In this document: piece after piece, positions 20,548 to 31,956 of the stretch
Numbering within the stretch: the stretch's first letter is position 1
How the letters are laid out: each line of letters begins with the position of its first letter
Assembly: GCF_900566075.1 (NCBI RefSeq)
Contig: NZ_UPHU01000001.1
Coordinates: forward strand, 6,138,325-6,202,324
Direction: 5' to 3'
Source: Mycobacterium pseudokansasii
Lineage (GTDB): Bacteria > Actinomycetota > Actinomycetes > Mycobacteriales > Mycobacteriaceae
Length of the DNA stretch: 64,000 nt
The notes under the pieces: generated by a model
Seen by the model: only the letters and a program-made list of their open reading frames with translations
Database searches by the model: none
What the model was told of the DNA's origin: nothing
Position numbers and translations under genes: made by a program

Positions 20548-23500
20548 TTAGGGGCCCTCTGTTCAGCCTCGACGTTGCCTAACGCGCGGCTCATGTGCTC
20601 GCCCACCTTGGCGATGATCGGCTCGTCGATGGCCTGGATGTGCTCACCACCGATCGGCACGACCTCGAGGTCGGAGACGTATTCGCCCCAACCGCCGTCC
20701 GGCTGGCGAACGGCATAGCGCGGCTCGAACATGATCGCGTCGTCATGGTATCGGTCGGCCATGTAGAGGGTGACATGCCCGTCGTAGGGCTGGATCTGCG
20801 CGGTATCGATCGCGCGGTTGTCCAGGTACGACGTGCGCTGGTGCTCGATGATCCCGGCCGGGATCTGCACGCCGGACTCCCGCACGGCGTCGAGCACGAA
20901 CCGGACCTGGCCCTCGTCGTCGAGCTCCTCGAGCTGCTCGTAGGGGATCGCCGGGATGGCGACGTTGAACGTCTTCTCGGCGAAGCGGGCGTAGCGGTCC
21001 CAGCGCTTGCGGATCTCCTCCTTGGTCTGCGGGATCTCCTCGCCGGCCCGCACGGCATCGATCAGGCCGACGAACGCGACGTTCTTGCCCAGCCGCTTGA
21101 GTCCGATCGCGCAGGCGTAGGCCAGCACCCCGCCCAGCGACCAGCCGACCAGAATGTAGGGCCCGTCGCCCTGCATCTCGACCAGCTTCGGAACGTACTG
21201 CGCGGCACGCTCTTCGATGGTCCCCTCGACCCGCTCGAAGCCGTACATCGGGGTGTCCGCCGGCAGCCGGTTGAGCAACGGCTCGTACACCACGGTCGAG
21301 CCGCCGGCCGGATGGAACACGAACACCGGCGGCTTGGTGCTGCCCTCGGGCCGGGCCCGCAGGGTACGGACAAACCCGTCGATCGTGCCGGCCTCCAGGT
21401 AAGTGCGCACCTTGTCGGCCAGCGCCTCGATGTTGGCCGACGTCAGCACGTCCTCGGCGGTGATCGGGCCTTCGGCACGCTCGGAGAGCCGTTGGGCCAT
21501 CTTGGCGGCCTTGTCGTCGTCCAACTTGGGCAGCGGGTTGAAGATGCCGCCCGGTGACTTGCCGGTGACAATCGCCCAGGTGGCAAAGGTGACCCGTTCG
21601 GCGGCATCGCGCGGCGGCACGTCGGAGTTGAGCGCCTTGGCGACCGCTTCGGAGTTCAGCGCCTCCGCGGCACCTTTGAGGTTTGGCTGCCCGTTACCCG
21701 AGGGATCCGACGGGCCCGACGGATCCGTCGGCGGCGGCGGGACAGGAACCTCCGATCCCGGCGGTGCTTGGGTTTCCGGTTCCGCCTGCGGGTCGGGCGC
21801 CGGCGCAGTCACCGTGGAAACCGTTGCGCCACTGAGCAATTCGGCCTGCGCCCGGGCAATCTCCTCGGCCGTCTGGTTCTTCTGGTACTCGCTGAGTTGC
21901 GTCACCTCGTCGCGGTGCTCGACGGCGTACTCGATCAGCTTCTCGACGTTGTAGAGGTTGGCATCACGCACCGCCGTCAACTGAATCGGCGGCAGATCGA
22001 AGTCGTATTCGACGCGGTTCTTGATCCGTACCGCCATCAGCGAGTCGAGCCCAAGCTCGATCAGCGGCACTTCCCACGGCAGGTCTTCGGGTTCGTAGCC
22101 CATCGCCGACCCGACGATCAGGCCCAGCCGATCCGCGATGGTCTCACCGGAATCCGGCGACCACCTGCCCATGTCGGAGGGCAGATAGCGGGTGGTCAGG
22201 CTGTCGGTCAGCGTGTCGGCTTCCGGCTCCTCGGGCGCTTGAGGCACGTGAGGCACCACCGGCGCCGCAGCCGCGATCGCCGTGCCGGCCCCGACCGCGG
22301 CAGGCAACACCGACTCCGAGCCGGCCCGGGCCACCAGGGCGTCGTAGACCAGCGTGAACGACTCGTCGATACGGGCGTGCACCTGAACCGACGCACCACC
22401 GGGATGGCGCGTCATCGTCGTCACCAGCCGGGCGCCCTCGCCGGGCACCGCACGCTGCTCGGCGGCCGTCAGCTGTGCGTCGGAAAGCACTTGGGCCGCA
22501 GCGGCTCTGACCAACGCCGCGAGGTCGGTCTGGCCGTTGCGCGGCGCGTACTCCCACACGTGGCGGCCGTCCGGCAGCGCGACATGGTTGCCCGGCATGA
22601 TCACCGAGGCGTCGCCGGAGAAGTGCGCGTCGAGCCAGTGCTCCTTGCGCTTGAACCGGGTCGGCGGGATGTCGGCGAAATCTTCGGGGCCCGTGGCCCG
22701 GCTGAACAGCGTCCAGATGTCCAGGCCGTGGCCGTACACGTAGAGCTGGGCCATGGTCGAGATCATCGACTCGACCTCGTCCTGCTTGCGGGCCAGCGTC
22801 GGGATCAGTTGGGCGTCATGCAGACCGGCGGCGGCCGTGGTCAGACCAACCTGCATCAGCGCGACCGGGTTGGGCGCCAATTCCAGGAAGGTGGTGTGCC
22901 CGCTGTCGACGGCGTTGCGGATGCCGTGCGTGAAGTAGACGCTGTGCCGCAGCCCCTTCTTCCAGTAGTCGACGTCGTGGATCGGCTCGCTGCCCGGCTT
23001 GATGTAGCTGCCCTCGTGCACCGTCGAGTAGATCCCGCAGGTCGGGCTCATCGCCTTGATGCCCTGCAGCTCCGCGGACAGCTCACCCAGCAGCGGATCC
23101 ATCTGCTGAGTGTGGCTGGCGCCCTTGGTCTGGAACTTGCGGGCGAACTTGCCCTCGGATTCCGCCCGGGCGATGATCGCGTCCACCTGCTCAGGCGGTC
23201 CGCCGATCACGGTCTGGGTGGGTGCGGCGTAGACGCACACCTCGAGATCGGGAAAGTCGGAAAACACCGTCTTGATCTCGTCGGCGGAGTACTCCACCAG
23301 CGCCATCAACCGGATGTACTCGCCGAACAGCATCGCCTCGCCCTCGCCCATCAAATGCGAGCGCGAGCAGATGGTGCGGGTGGCGTCGCGCAGCGACAGG
23401 CCGCCGGCGAAGTACGCCGACGCCGCCTCGCCCAGCGACTGCCCGACCACCGCGGCCGGCTTGGCGCCGTGATGCTTGAGCAGCTCACCCAGCGCGATCT

Positions 23501-25934
23501 GGATCGCGAAGATGGTGACCTGGGTGGTCTCGATGCCGTAGTCCTGCGAGTCGTCCAGGATCAGCTCGAGCACCGAATATCCCAGCTCGTCCTGGACCAG
23601 CGCGTCGACCTTTTCGATCCACTCGGCGAACACCGGGTTGCGCAGGTACAGGCTCTTGCCCATCTTGCGGTGCTGGGCGCCGAAGCCCGCGAGCACCCAG
23701 ACGGGACCGTTGGTCACCGGCCCGTCGACGCTGAACACATTCGGCGACTGCTTGCCCGCCGCGATCGCCCGCAGGCCCTTGATCGCTTCCTCGTGATTGT
23801 GGGCCAGCACCACCGCGCGGGAGCGGCCGTGGTTGCGCCGCGACAGCGACCGGCCGATCGACTCCAGCGACGACGCCTGACCTTCGGGGCTTTCCATCCA
23901 GTCGGCCAGCTCGGCGGCGGCGGCCTTCTTACGCGAGGTCAGGAACGCCGACACGGCCAACGGAATCCAGGGTGCCGAAACGTCTTGTGCCGCAAGATCT
24001 TCCAGCGCGGCCTCCTTGAGCCGCAGCGCTTCTTCGGTGACACCCGGCAGTTCGGGCTCCTCGTCCTCGTCGGCAGCGCGTGCGTCGGTGATGATGTTGC
24101 CGAAGTCGTCGAACCGCAGCGCGTGGCCTTCCAGCGCGGGCGTCTCGGACGGCGCCGCCTCGGCGGGCGCCGCCGGCTCGGGCTCGGGTTCCCGCGCCTC
24201 TTTTTCCACCACGTCGCGCGGCAACGTCTCACGCACGACCACGTGCGCGTTGGCGCCGCCGAAGCCGAAGCTCGACACCCCCGCCACCGCGTAGCCGCTG
24301 TACCGCGGCCAGTCGGTAACCGTGTCGATCACCTTCAGCCGCATCGCGTCGAAGTCGATGTAGGGGCTGGGCCCGGCGAAGTTGATCGACGGCGGCAGCT
24401 TGTCATGCTGCAGCGCGAGCACCACCTTGGCCATGCTGGCCGCACCCGCGGCCGACTCCAGGTGTCCGACATTGGTTTTCACCGCGCCGAGCAGTGCGGG
24501 CCGCTCGGCGGGCCGGCCTTTGCCGACGACGCGGCCCAGCGCCTCGGCCTCGATCGGGTCACCGAGGACGGTGCCGGTGCCGTGGGCCTCGATGTAGTCG
24601 ACGGTGCACGGGTCGATCCCGGCGTCCTTGTAGGCCCGGCGCAGCACGTCGGCCTGGGCGTCCTGGTTGGGCGCGATCAGGCCATTGGACCGGCCGTCGT
24701 GATTCACAGCACTGCCGGCGATCACGGCCAGGATCTGGTCACCGTCTCGGCGGGCGTCGTCGACCCGCTTGAGCACCAGCATCCCGCCGCCCTCGGAGCG
24801 GGTGTAGCCGTCGGCGTCCGAGGAGAACGACTTGATCCGGCCGTCGGGGGCCAGCACCTGTCCGATCTCGTCGAAACCCAGCGTCACCACCGGGGTGATC
24901 AGCGCGTTGACCCCACCGGCCACCGCGACGTCGCATTCGCGCATTCGCAGGGCCTGCACCGCCTGATGGGTGGCCACCAGCGAGCTCGAGCAGGCGGTGT
25001 CGACCGCGACCGACGGGCCGCGGAAGTCGTAGAAGTAGGACACCCGGTTGGCGATGATCGAGGTGGCGGTGCCGGTGATCGCGTACGGGTGAGCGACCGT
25101 GGGGTCCGATACCGCCAGGAAGCTGTAGTCATTGTTGGAGACGCCGACGTACACGCCGACGGCCCCGCCACGCAGGCTCGACGCCGGGATGCGGGCGTGT
25201 TCGAGCGCCTCCCAGGTCAGCTCCAGCGCTATCCGCTGCTGCGGGTCGATGTTGTCGGCTTCGGTCTTGGCCACCGCGAAGAACTCCGAGTCGAAACCCT
25301 TGATGTCCTTCAGGTAGCCACCGCGGGTGCGCGCCTTGGCCACGCGTTCGGCCAGTCGCGGTTCTTCGAGGAATTCCGTCCAGCGGCCCTCGGGCAGGTC
25401 GGTGATGGCGTCGCGGCCCTCGAGCAGCGCCTGCCAGGTTTCGTCGGGGGTGTTCATGTCGCCGGGCAGCCGGGTCGACAGGCCCACGATCGCGATGTCG
25501 ACCCGCTCGGCGGGACCGTTGCGGGTCCAGTCGGTGACGTCGACGCCGTCATCAGCCGTTTCGGGTTCGCCTTCGATGATCCGGGTGGCCAGCGACTCGA
25601 TGGTCGGATGCTGGAAGGCCACCGCGACCGACAGCGTGACGCCGGTCAGGTCTTCGATGTCGGCCGCCATCGCCACGGCGTCGCGCGACGAGAGCCCCAG
25701 CTCCACCATGGGCACCGACTCGTCGATCGAGTCCGGCGACTTCCCGACTGCCTTACCCACCCAGTTGCGCAGCCACTGCCGCATCTCGGGGACGGTTGTT
25801 ATGCGCCGCTCTCCCCCGAAAGTGGGTGGGGGTACCTCCGGCTCACGGGGGAGTGCCCCCACTGCATCGTCGCCGGCGCGCATCCCGGTCTTGTCGGCGG
25901 GCAGGTTCTCCTGCGGTTGGTCTATGTCAGCCAT
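20544..25934 (-). CDS. pks13: Polyketide synthase Pks13 (mycolic acid condensase)
   Basis: 1,796 residues from the ATG at 25934, eight bases after the fadD32 stop and preceded by GAGG; a longer frame to 25958 is rejected. Joins the meromycolyl chain (from FadD32) with the AccD4-made carboxyacyl chain and transfers the product to trehalose. Domains: N-terminal ACP (LGLSSRDA, phosphopantetheine Ser83), ketosynthase ([21 protein letters not shown]), acyltransferase (GQSLGEA), C-terminal ACP (LGLDSLMAV) and thioesterase ([12 protein letters not shown]). About 28 residues are inserted before [12 protein letters not shown] compared with my recall of Mtb Pks13, encoded largely by a palindromic repeat. 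The ACP-thioesterase linker is long and Pro-rich. Confidence 0.98.
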   Translation of the reverse strand: MADIDQPQENLPADKTGMRAGDDAVGALPREPEVPPPTFGGERRITTVPEMRQWLRNWVGKAVGKSPDSIDESVPMVELGLSSRDAVAMAADIEDLTGVTLSVAVAFQHPTIESLATRIIEGEPETADDGVDVTDWTRNGPAERVDIAIVGLSTRLPGDMNTPDETWQALLEGRDAITDLPEGRWTEFLEEPRLAERVAKARTRGGYLKDIKGFDSEFFAVAKTEADNIDPQQRIALELTWEALEHARIPASSLRGGAVGVYVGVSNNDYSFLAVSDPTVAHPYAITGTATSIIANRVSYFYDFRGPSVAVDTACSSSLVATHQAVQALRMRECDVAVAGGVNALITPVVTLGFDEIGQVLAPDGRIKSFSSDADGYTRSEGGGMLVLKRVDDARRDGDQILAVIAGSAVNHDGRSNGLIAPNQDAQADVLRRAYKDAGIDPCTVDYIEAHGTGTVLGDPIEAEALGRVVGKGRPAERPALLGAVKTNVGHLESAAGAASMAKVVLALQHDKLPPSINFAGPSPYIDFDAMRLKVIDTVTDWPRYSGYAVAGVSSFGFGGANAHVVVRETLPRDVVEKEAREPEPEPAAPAEAAPSETPALEGHALRFDDFGNIITDARAADEDEEPELPGVTEEALRLKEAALEDLAAQDVSAPWIPLAVSAFLTSRKKAAAAELADWMESPEGQASSLESIGRSLSRRNHGRSRAVVLAHNHEEAIKGLRAIAAGKQSPNVFSVDGPVTNGPVWVLAGFGAQHRKMGKSLYLRNPVFAEWIEKVDALVQDELGYSVLELILDDSQDYGIETTQVTIFAIQIALGELLKHHGAKPAAVVGQSLGEAASAYFAGGLSLRDATRTICSRSHLMGEGEAMLFGEYIRLMALVEYSADEIKTVFSDFPDLEVCVYAAPTQTVIGGPPEQVDAIIARAESEGKFARKFQTKGASHTQQMDPLLGELSAELQGIKAMSPTCGIYSTVHEGSYIKPGSEPIHDVDYWKKGLRHSVYFTHGIRNAVDSGHTTFLELAPNPVALMQVGLTTAAAGLHDAQLIPTLARKQDEVESMISTMAQLYVYGHGLDIWTLFSRATGPEDFADIPPTRFKRKEHWLDAHFSGDASVIMPGNHVALPDGRHVWEYAPRNGQTDLAALVRAAAAQVLSDAQLTAAEQRAVPGEGARLVTTMTRHPGGASVQVHARIDESFTLVYDALVARAGSESVLPAAVGAGTAIAAAAPVVPHVPQAPEEPEADTLTDSLTTRYLPSDMGRWSPDSGETIADRLGLIVGSAMGYEPEDLPWEVPLIELGLDSLMAVRIKNRVEYDFDLPPIQLTAVRDANLYNVEKLIEYAVEHRDEVTQLSEYQKNQTAEEIARAQAELLSGATVSTVTAPAPDPQAEPETQAPPGSEVPVPPPPTDPSGPSDPSGNGQPNLKGAAEALNSEAVAKALNSDVPPRDAAERVTFATWAIVTGKSPGGIFNPLPKLDDDKAAKMAQRLSERAEGPITAEDVLTSANIEALADKVRTYLEAGTIDGFVRTLRARPEGSTKPPVFVFHPAGGSTVVYEPLLNRLPADTPMYGFERVEGTIEERAAQYVPKLVEMQGDGPYILVGWSLGGVLAYACAIGLKRLGKNVAFVGLIDAVRAGEEIPQTKEEIRKRWDRYARFAEKTFNVAIPAIPYEQLEELDDEGQVRFVLDAVRESGVQIPAGIIEHQRTSYLDNRAIDTAQIQPYDGHVTLYMADRYHDDAIMFEPRYAVRQPDGGWGEYVSDLEVVPIGGEHIQAIDEPIIAKVGEHMSRALGNVEAEQRAPK
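25811..25862. repeat. Nested palindromic repeat inserted in-frame in pks13
   Basis: CTCCCCCG (25811-25818) pairs with CGGGGGAG (25846-25853), and GTGGGGG (25826-25832) pairs with CCCCCAC (25856-25862), around a GGTACC core (25831-25836). This nested dyad with G and C runs looks like the short palindromic repeats scattered between genes in several slow-growing mycobacteria (recollection). Here it encodes roughly residues 25-42 of Pks13 ([16 protein letters not shown]), explaining most of the extra N-terminal sequence without breaking the frame. Confidence 0.65.
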
Positions 25935-25941
25935 GGGTACC

Positions 25942-27831
25942 TCAGGACTCGGTGGCAAACGCCGTCGGGGAACCGACGCCGCTGCGCAGGCTGCCGTCGA
26001 GGTAGGCAGCCCGGCACGCGCGCCGTCCGATCTTGCCGCTGGAGGTCCGGGGAATCGTACCGGCCGACACCAACAGCAGGTCCCGCACGGTCACCCCATG
26101 TCCGACGGCGATGGCGGCACGGATGTCGTCGGCGATAGGCTGGTATTCCAATTTGTGCGTACCGGCAGCGCGTTCGGCGACGATCACCAGTTGCTCGGAG
26201 GTGTCCTCGGGGTCGAACTTCAGCCCGGCGTGCGGGTCGTCGAACACCTTCTGCGGCAGCTGGTTGGCGGGCACCGAGAAGGCGGCCACGTAGCCGACCC
26301 GCAAGGCCTTGTTCGACTCCTGCGCGGTGAACTCCAGATCCTGCGGGTAGTGGTTGCGGCCATCGATGATGACCAGGTCCTTGATCCGGCCCGCTATATA
26401 GAGGTGTCCATTGAAGTAGGTGCCGTAGTCGCCGGTGCGCACCCACAGTCCGTCGTCGGGGGCGCCCTCGGCGTGCGACTCGCTGATCCGCGACTTCAGG
26501 ATGTTGCGGAATATCTGAGCGGATTCTTCTTCCTTGCCCCAATATCCGATACCCAGGTTGTTGCCGTGCAGCCAGATCTCGCCGATTTGCCCGTCCGGCA
26601 ACTCACTGGCGGTGTCCGCGTCGACGATAACGGCCCATTCGTCGACGCCGACCTTGCCGGCCGAAACCTGCGCGACGGCGTTCGGCGCGTCGGCGGGCAC
26701 CTCGACGAAACGCTGCTTGTTCAGCTCGTCGCGGTCGACGTGGATGACGGTCGGCGGCTCGTTGGGCGCGGTAGTCGAGACGAACAGCGTCGCCTCGGCC
26801 AGACCGTAGGACGGCTTGACCGCGGTCTCGGGCAGACCGTACGGCGCGAAGGCCTCGAAGAATTTGCGCATCGACGCCGGCGACACCGGCTCGCTGCCGT
26901 TGAGGATGCCCTTGACGTTGCTCAGGTCCAATGGTGGTTCGTCGTCGCGGGGCAGACCGCGCACCGCCGCATGCTCGAAGGCAAAGTTCGGTGCGGCGGA
27001 GAATGTTCCCCCGGTTTCGCCGGGCTTACGAGCGAGTTCGCGAATCCAGCGGCCGGGTCGGCGCACGAACGCGGCCGGGGTCATGAAGGTGAAGCTGTGG
27101 CCCAGCACCGACGTCAGCAGCACCGTGATCAGGCCCATGTCGTGGAAGAACGGCAGCCAGCTGACACCGCGGTCGCCTTCTTGCCCTTCCAGTGCATGGA
27201 GCACCTGCAGCACGTTGGTCGGCAGGTTCAGATGGGTGATCTGCACGCCGGTCGGAGTCCGGGTCGATCCGGAGGTGTACTGCAGGTAGGCCGTGGTGGA
27301 CTCGTTGGCGTCGGGCTCCTGCCAGGTGGACGCGACCTCAGTGGGAACCGCGTCGACGGCGATCACCCGGGGCCGCTCCTTTGCCGAGCGGCTGCGGATG
27401 AACTTGCGTACCCCCTCGGCGGAGTCGGTGGTCGTCAGAATGGTCGACGGGGTGCAGTCGTCGAGTACCGCGTGCAGCCGGCCGACGTGGCCCGGCTCGG
27501 CCGGGTCGAACAGCGGCACCGCGATCCGGCCGGAGTACAGCGCGCCGAAGAAGGAGATCAGGTAGTCCAGGTTCTGCGGGCACAGGATGGCGATACGGTC
27601 GCCGGGCTGGGTGACCTGTTGCAGCCGGGCGCCGACGGCGCGGTTGCGCGCACTGAATTCCGACCACAGGATGTCGCGTTCGATGCCGTCCCGTTCGGTG
27701 GAGAAGTCCAGGAACCGGTAGGCCAGCTTGTCGCCACGCACCTTCGCCCATTTTTCGACATGACGCACCAGATTGGTGTTCTCCGGGAACCGGATTCGTC
27801 CATTCACGATGAACGGGTTGTGGTACGCCAT
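25942..27831 (-). CDS. fadD32: Long-chain fatty-acid AMP ligase FadD32
   Basis: 629 residues from the ATG at 27831 ([11 protein letters not shown]), preceded by GGAGAGGG; an in-frame upstream start at 27849 is possible. Activates the meromycolic acid as an acyl-adenylate and loads it onto the N-terminal ACP of Pks13. ANL superfamily motifs: [16 protein letters not shown] (P-loop-like A3), [49 protein letters not shown] and the C-terminal [13 protein letters not shown]. The insertion typical of the FAAL subfamily is present between the A3 and A5 regions. First gene of the operon with pks13 and accD4. Target family of coumarin inhibitors. Confidence 0.98.
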   Translation of the reverse strand: MAYHNPFIVNGRIRFPENTNLVRHVEKWAKVRGDKLAYRFLDFSTERDGIERDILWSEFSARNRAVGARLQQVTQPGDRIAILCPQNLDYLISFFGALYSGRIAVPLFDPAEPGHVGRLHAVLDDCTPSTILTTTDSAEGVRKFIRSRSAKERPRVIAVDAVPTEVASTWQEPDANESTTAYLQYTSGSTRTPTGVQITHLNLPTNVLQVLHALEGQEGDRGVSWLPFFHDMGLITVLLTSVLGHSFTFMTPAAFVRRPGRWIRELARKPGETGGTFSAAPNFAFEHAAVRGLPRDDEPPLDLSNVKGILNGSEPVSPASMRKFFEAFAPYGLPETAVKPSYGLAEATLFVSTTAPNEPPTVIHVDRDELNKQRFVEVPADAPNAVAQVSAGKVGVDEWAVIVDADTASELPDGQIGEIWLHGNNLGIGYWGKEEESAQIFRNILKSRISESHAEGAPDDGLWVRTGDYGTYFNGHLYIAGRIKDLVIIDGRNHYPQDLEFTAQESNKALRVGYVAAFSVPANQLPQKVFDDPHAGLKFDPEDTSEQLVIVAERAAGTHKLEYQPIADDIRAAIAVGHGVTVRDLLLVSAGTIPRTSSGKIGRRACRAAYLDGSLRSGVGSPTAFATES

Positions 27832-28182
27832 GCCGCCCTCTCCTGTCACAACACTGCTTGGTCGGCTACGCCGACAGGGTTTACATCCTGGTCGGCTCCG
27901 CCGACGAGTTACATCCGTGCACGATCCAGCCCCTGATCGGCGCGAACACTCGCGGGCGCGCCGATCGTTGCCAGCTACGACCCCACAGGGTCATCCACAT
28001 GCTCTTAAATTTCTCTTAATGTTACGGGCCGTGAGGCGTCAGACCAAATCACAAGGTACCGCTGATCCCATTACGATCGGGGCACTGGCGGCTGTGTGCC
28101 GCTGCCCCAATCTGCAAGCACCCGGGTGCTGCGGTGCCTGGGCCCGTCCCCGCCCGCGGTTGTTCGGGCCACCCGTCCCATC
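27832..28182. promoter_or_regulatory. Upstream region of fadD32 with tandem palindromes and a direct repeat
   Basis: 351 bp between Rv3802c-like and fadD32. Two near-identical palindromes, GTCGGCTACGCCGAC (27861-27875) and GTCGGCTCCGCCGAC (27891-27905), lie 30 bp apart, each followed by a similar GTTTACATCC or GTTACATCC tail, 30-75 bases before the fadD32 ATG. Further out, CTCTTAA occurs at 28002-28008 and 28013-28019 (7-bp direct repeat with 4-bp gap, 11-bp period), a spacing typical of OmpR/PhoB-family response-regulator sites. The AT-rich part around 28000-28025 is the likeliest promoter area. Confidence 0.4.
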
Positions 28183-29199
28183 TCAGCCGTGTTTGGGATG
28201 CGGCGCCTTGTCGATGAGGTCATGAGCCCAGTTCAGCGTCCATTGCGTAGCCGGCTGCCCGTCGGAGTTCCAGAATTCGGGGGTGGCGTACATCGCGTGG
28301 ACCGGTTGGCCGGCCCCGCCGGCCAACGTGTTGAGGGTGGTCGGCAGGTTGGCGGGACTGAATGCCTCCTGCGGGGCGGCACAAATCAGATCGCCCTGGG
28401 CACAGATCTCGTTGGTGCGACTGTCGAGCGCGCCGAAACCGCCCGGGCGTGCCCCCGTCATCGTCAGGCCGAGCCCGGACAGCACCGGCACCTCATGAAG
28501 GGTGACCTCGGCGCCCTCACCCGGGGGGCTGGGCGGGATGTCGTTGCCGACCCCCGGTTGACGACGGCCATCGGCGATCAGCGTCACGCCCAGCACCAGG
28601 TCGTCATCGACCGGGCCGCGGCCGTTGCCGATATCGCTGGCCACATCGCCGGCGATCACCGCCCCCTGCGAGAAGCCGATGATCACGTAGCTGGTCAACG
28701 GGCACTTGTTGGTCATGTCCGTCATGGCCTGCACCATCGCCCGAGTGCCCTCAGCCCGGCTTTCGTTGTAGGACATCTGACCGTCGGAACTGAGCGGATT
28801 GTGGAACTGCGCGGTGTAGGGAACCGTGTACGTCTGCACCCGCGACCCGGGGAAATCCTGGGAGATCGGCCCGGTCACATTGAGCAGCAACGCCTTCGGG
28901 AACTGCACCGGGTTGAGCGGATTGTCCTGCGGTGACGACTCCCAGGTACCCGGCACGGAGATCAACTGAGCGTCCGGGCAGGACGCGTCCTGGAAAGCGG
29001 GCCGGGGCTTGCGTGGGTGAGAGGTGGTGGGACCCGGGGTCAGCACCCCGGGCGGTACCGCGCTGGGCGGTACTTCCTGGCGCCGCAGCATGACCACGCC
29101 GGCGACGATGACAAGTGCGACGACCGACGCCAGGGCGCCGGCCGCAACCCAGGCGAGGATTCGTTGGCGGCGTCTTCTGCGCCGGGAGTTGGTAGCCAT
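28183..29199 (-). CDS. culp6: Cutinase-like phospholipase/thioesterase (Rv3802c equivalent)
   Basis: 338 residues (336 recalled for Mtb). Essential in Mtb, linked to envelope lipid metabolism, with in vitro phospholipase A and thioesterase activity. Basic N-terminus then one membrane helix ([20 protein letters not shown]), so it is a membrane-anchored extracytoplasmic protein. Serine-hydrolase motif [17 protein letters not shown] with the nucleophilic Ser; the acidic residue and His are expected near [11 protein letters not shown] and YATPEFWN. Two cysteine pairs (SCPDAQL/KCPL and ICAQ/ICAA) resemble cutinase disulfides. Same strand as fadD32 downstream and fbpD upstream. Confidence 0.95.
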   Translation of the reverse strand: MATNSRRRRRRQRILAWVAAGALASVVALVIVAGVVMLRRQEVPPSAVPPGVLTPGPTTSHPRKPRPAFQDASCPDAQLISVPGTWESSPQDNPLNPVQFPKALLLNVTGPISQDFPGSRVQTYTVPYTAQFHNPLSSDGQMSYNESRAEGTRAMVQAMTDMTNKCPLTSYVIIGFSQGAVIAGDVASDIGNGRGPVDDDLVLGVTLIADGRRQPGVGNDIPPSPPGEGAEVTLHEVPVLSGLGLTMTGARPGGFGALDSRTNEICAQGDLICAAPQEAFSPANLPTTLNTLAGGAGQPVHAMYATPEFWNSDGQPATQWTLNWAHDLIDKAPHPKHG

Positions 29200-29430
29200 G
29201 TTCTCCTGCTAGCAGCGTCGGTAAGTCTGAGCACAGCGTGCGGGCGGTGGCAGTGTCGCGCGTGCCCGCCGCCCGAGCCGCCCGAAGTCACCACACCGCG
29301 TCGGCACACGGTGGCGCGGCCCTCTGCTGCACCCCATACACGGTACCGGCTGGTGACGTAGTTCCGTCCCGGACGATGCTCCCGCCGCGCGTGCCCCGGG
29401 GCCGGCTAGGTGGATCCGCCCGTCGGCTCG

Positions 29431-30336
29431 CTAGCGGATCGCGCCGACGATATCGCCGGACATGGCGCCCAGCTGTGCCGACCACGAGCCCCAGCCGTTA
29501 TCGCCGCCGCCAGGGAAGTCAAAGTGACCGTTGTGCCCGCCGACGTTGCGATACTGCTGGTAGAACGACCTACTGTCACCCATCGCCGCGCCGGCCTGAC
29601 CGATCATGGCGGCAGGATCACTGGCGCCCAGGTTGGTCGGACTCCATACCCACACCCGGGTGTTGTTCTGCGCCAGCAGAGCGACATGCACGCACGGGTC
29701 GTGCCACTTCCACCGGCCCAGTTGTGGGGCACCCCACATGCCGTTGCCGTCCACACCGCCGAACTCCTGCAGCCCGGCGAGGATCGCGCCGTTGGTGGTG
29801 GTGCTCGACGGGTACAGGAATCCGGAGAGCGATCCGGCGAAGCCGAACCGGTCCGGGTGGAACGCGGCCAGCGCCATTGCGCCATAGCCGCCCTGAGATG
29901 CGCCGACGGCGGCGTGACCACCGGGTGCCAGGCCCTTGTTAGCCGCCAGCCAATCGGGAAGCTCGCTGGACAGGAAGGTTTCCCACTGCTTGCTGCCGTC
30001 CTGTTCCCAGTTGGTGTACATGCTGTAGGCACCGCCGGCCGGGGCGACCACCGAGATTCCCTTGCCGGCCAGGGTGTTCATCGCGTTACCTGCGGTAACC
30101 CAGTTGCTGACATCCGGGCCGGCGTTGAAGGCATCCAGCAGATACACCGCGTGCGGGCCGCCGCCCAGGAACGCGACCGGGATGTCGCGGCCCATCGCGC
30201 CCGACGGCACCATCAGGGTCTCGTAGGGGGCGGCTTTGGCCGTGCCCGACGATCCAGCAGCCGCGGTGACACCGCCCAACGCGATCGATACCACCGCAAC
30301 GCAGAGCAGCCGTAGCAACACCGAGAGACCCCTCAT
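29431..30336 (-). CDS. fbpD: Antigen-85-like protein FbpD (MPT51)
   Basis: 301 residues from the ATG at 30336, preceded by GGAGGT; the open frame to 30873 overlaps fbpA and is rejected. A signal peptide (VLLRLLCVAVVSIALGGVTA, cleavage near AKA-APYE) precedes the alpha/beta-hydrolase fold of the Ag85 family. MPT51 binds matrix proteins rather than acting as a mycolyltransferase. The nucleophile region reads AAVGASQGGYGAM, with Ser where I recall Ala in Mtb. The Glu and His of the Ag85 triad (FLEGF and THSWEYW in FbpA) are replaced (MIGQAG and NGWGSW), so activity remains unlikely. Downstream of fbpA on the same strand. Confidence 0.95.
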   Translation of the reverse strand: MRGLSVLLRLLCVAVVSIALGGVTAAAGSSGTAKAAPYETLMVPSGAMGRDIPVAFLGGGPHAVYLLDAFNAGPDVSNWVTAGNAMNTLAGKGISVVAPAGGAYSMYTNWEQDGSKQWETFLSSELPDWLAANKGLAPGGHAAVGASQGGYGAMALAAFHPDRFGFAGSLSGFLYPSSTTTNGAILAGLQEFGGVDGNGMWGAPQLGRWKWHDPCVHVALLAQNNTRVWVWSPTNLGASDPAAMIGQAGAAMGDSRSFYQQYRNVGGHNGHFDFPGGGDNGWGSWSAQLGAMSGDIVGAIR

Positions 30337-30469
30337 GTCCACCTCCATCGTGTATCGCTGCGTGCCCGCAGCGCCCGACCGTGCGGCGGGTTCGAGGCAC
30401 GCCCCGGCCCGCAAGGTAGCTAACCACACCGCACACAACGGGATAAAGGGGAGATAACGCAGAAATGAC

Positions 30470-30503
30470 CAACGGCGGCGACCCCGAAGGGCCGCCGCCG
30501 TTG
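30470..30503 (-). terminator. Strong hairpin downstream of fbpA
   Basis: CAACGGCGGCG (30470-30480) and CGCCGCCGTTG (30493-30503) form an 11-bp perfect stem with further CCC/GGG pairing inside the loop. It lies 40 bases after the fbpA stop on the minus strand and 134 bases before fbpD. No T-run follows, as is common for mycobacterial intrinsic terminators. It may limit read-through into fbpD. Confidence 0.55.
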
Positions 30504-30542
30504 ACTGCCGGTTATCGGACGCCGTTGCGGCGCCCAGGGCGT

Positions 30543-31956
<1,414 letters not shown>

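Noticed and set aside
21768..26138. Very long open frame opposite pks13 (1,456 codons)
   Set aside because: It mirrors pks13 codons on the other strand, has a His/Arg/Asp-rich composition without motifs, and arises from high third-position GC.
25327..27936. Long plus-strand open frame opposite fadD32 and the pks13 start
   Set aside because: Antisense shadow of two conserved genes; no recognisable domain.
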